Source: Gammaproteobacteria bacterium (lineage in GTDB: Bacteria; Pseudomonadota; Gammaproteobacteria; Berkiellales; Berkiellaceae). Taken from it: DNA of 7,637 bases. Location: contig VGTX01000046.1 of the NCBI GenBank assembly GCA_016874315.1, positions 1 to 7,637 on the forward strand, in the 5' to 3' direction. Both the position numbers and the translations under genes were made by a program. The notes under the pieces are model-generated. The model had not been told where the DNA came from and did not search any database. It saw nothing but the letters and a program-made list of their open reading frames with translations. How positions within the stretch are numbered: position 1 is the stretch's first letter; each line of letters starts with the position of its first letter. Of this stretch, positions 7,052 to 7,637 are shown in pieces.

Positions 7052-7637
7052 CTATTTCTGGTCATTTTTTAGTGACTCAATTTGATTCAGAGACAACTGC
7101 GTTGCCTTTTGAATGACAGATAAATCTAAGCCCATTTCTAAAAGCCGTATTGCGACTTCTTTGCTACTTTCTAACTTTCCCTCTAGCTTTCCTTTCTCAA
7201 TACCTTTCTCAATCCCTCGTTGTATACCTTCTTCTAGCCCAATTTGCTTAAATAAGCCTTTCTGCACATCGTTGAATTCATACATCTTTTCAACCTCCTG
7301 ACTAGATTCTTCAACTTCTTTTGGTAAATGTGTTAATAATTCATATGCTTTCCATAACACTGGCTCTTCTTTTTCTAAATGCTTGAGCTCTTTCAGCTGC
7401 CTTAGCTTATGCCTTGCAAATAAATTCAACCATCTCACCAATCTTTGATTTTCATTATTTTCTTCAATCTCTTCAAATCGCTTTGTCAGCGCACTTAAGT
7501 TATATTGATGATTAGTGCTTTCTAACTTACCCTCTAATTTTCCTTTTTCAATACCTTTCTCGATACCTTTCTCGAAGCCTTTCTCAATCCCTCGTTGTAT
7601 ACCTTCTTCTAGCCCAATTTGCTTAAATAAGCCTTTC
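7052..7637 (-). CDS. Rpn/PD-(D/E)XK nuclease-family protein, C-terminal part, with a duplicated tail (5' end beyond the window)
   Basis: The frame is open from the right edge to TAG at 7052, giving 194 residues and no start; a TTG at 7441 is internal and not the true start. Family members carry an N-terminal PD-(D/E)XK nuclease domain and are often annotated as 'transposase'; the studied Rpn proteins of E. coli promote RecA-independent recombination. That catalytic part would be outside the window and is not seen. What is present is an IEKG-rich charged tail, then a region like the end of the nuclease domain (RLVRWLNLFARHKL, LWKAYELLTHLPKEV), then a second copy of the tail (GLEEGIQRGIEKGIEKGKLEGKL) and the typical ending MGLDLSVIQKATQLS. 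The first tail is abruptly joined to TNHQYNLSALTKRF. The gene may be a rearranged or chimeric copy. Family assignment is good; integrity is doubtful. Confidence 0.7.
   Translation of the reverse strand, partial: KGLFKQIGLEEGIQRGIEKGFEKGIEKGIEKGKLEGKLESTNHQYNLSALTKRFEEIEENNENQRLVRWLNLFARHKLRQLKELKHLEKEEPVLWKAYELLTHLPKEVEESSQEVEKMYEFNDVQKGLFKQIGLEEGIQRGIEKGIEKGKLEGKLESSKEVAIRLLEMGLDLSVIQKATQLSLNQIESLKNDQK
7167..7262 (-). repeat. Direct repeat copy 2 within the Rpn-family gene (IEKG tail)
   Basis: These 96 bases encode KGLFKQIG through GKLEGKLES. They repeat the segment 7518-7637: 7203-7262 is identical to 7578-7637 (60 bases, offset 375). The remainder differs by a few substitutions and lacks two of the 12-base units (each coding for four residues of the IEKG type) found in the other copy. 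Confidence 0.85.
7518..7637 (-). repeat. Direct repeat copy 1 within the Rpn-family gene, cut by the window edge
   Basis: These 120 bases code for KGLFKQIGLEEGIQRG followed by IEKG, FEKG, IEKG, IEKG and KLEGKLES. It is the longer of two in-frame copies, with 24 bases (two 12-base units) more than the copy at 7167-7262. Identity is still perfect at the window edge, so the repeat probably extends further. Confidence 0.85.

Noticed and set aside
7113..7301. 62-codon plus-strand ORF rich in Ser/Phe/Pro
   Set aside because: Antisense image of the IEKG repeat in the Rpn-family gene.
7439..7441. TTG start giving a complete 129-residue protein
   Set aside because: The frame continues without a stop to the window edge and the upstream sequence encodes the same recognisable tail motif, so this TTG is internal.

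Overview
The window looks like part of a chromosome of a host-associated, low-to-moderate GC Gram-negative bacterium. An intracellular alphaproteobacterium of the Holosporales/Rickettsiales type is my best guess, but this is tentative. It rests on the pyrH-frr-cdsA core genes with alphaproteobacterial-like features, a COG2984-type (TrpX-like) ABC importer, and an Rpn/PD-(D/E)XK-type gene with a long 'IEKG' tail, a kind common in such genomes. No rRNA, tRNA, CRISPR array or complete insertion sequence was seen.

Left part (1-2273). A partial, unrecognised minus-strand gene runs off the left edge. It diverges from a long plus-strand gene of unknown function. Between them lie an AT-rich promoter region and a perfect 10-bp inverted repeat. 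The plus-strand gene is the most interesting object here. Its open frame continues about 95 codons upstream of the first in-frame ATG (906) and ends in a (CCAA)n tract directly behind ATG 613. With the 7 full units present, that ATG is out of frame and hits a stop after 18 codons. One extra unit, or two fewer, would join it to the long frame and give a 534-residue protein starting MDNQPTNQPTNQ. This is the layout of a phase-variable contingency gene, caught in the OFF state.

Middle part (2249-6981). A hairpin separates the plus-strand gene from a convergent, tightly packed minus-strand operon. In transcription order it holds a periplasmic binding protein, a permease and an ATPase (an ABC importer of the TrpXYZ/COG2984-4120-1101 type), then pyrH (UMP kinase), frr (ribosome recycling factor) and cdsA (CDP-diglyceride synthase). 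A plausible sigma-70 promoter sits before the first gene. The core genes pyrH-frr-cdsA thus probably ride on a transporter promoter, and uppS, often found between frr and cdsA, is absent.

Right part (7052-7637). The 3' end of an Rpn-family nuclease/'transposase' gene runs off the right edge. It carries an in-frame partial duplication: its charged IEKG-rich tail occurs twice, 375 bp apart, with 60 identical bases up to the window edge and a different number of 12-bp units in each copy.
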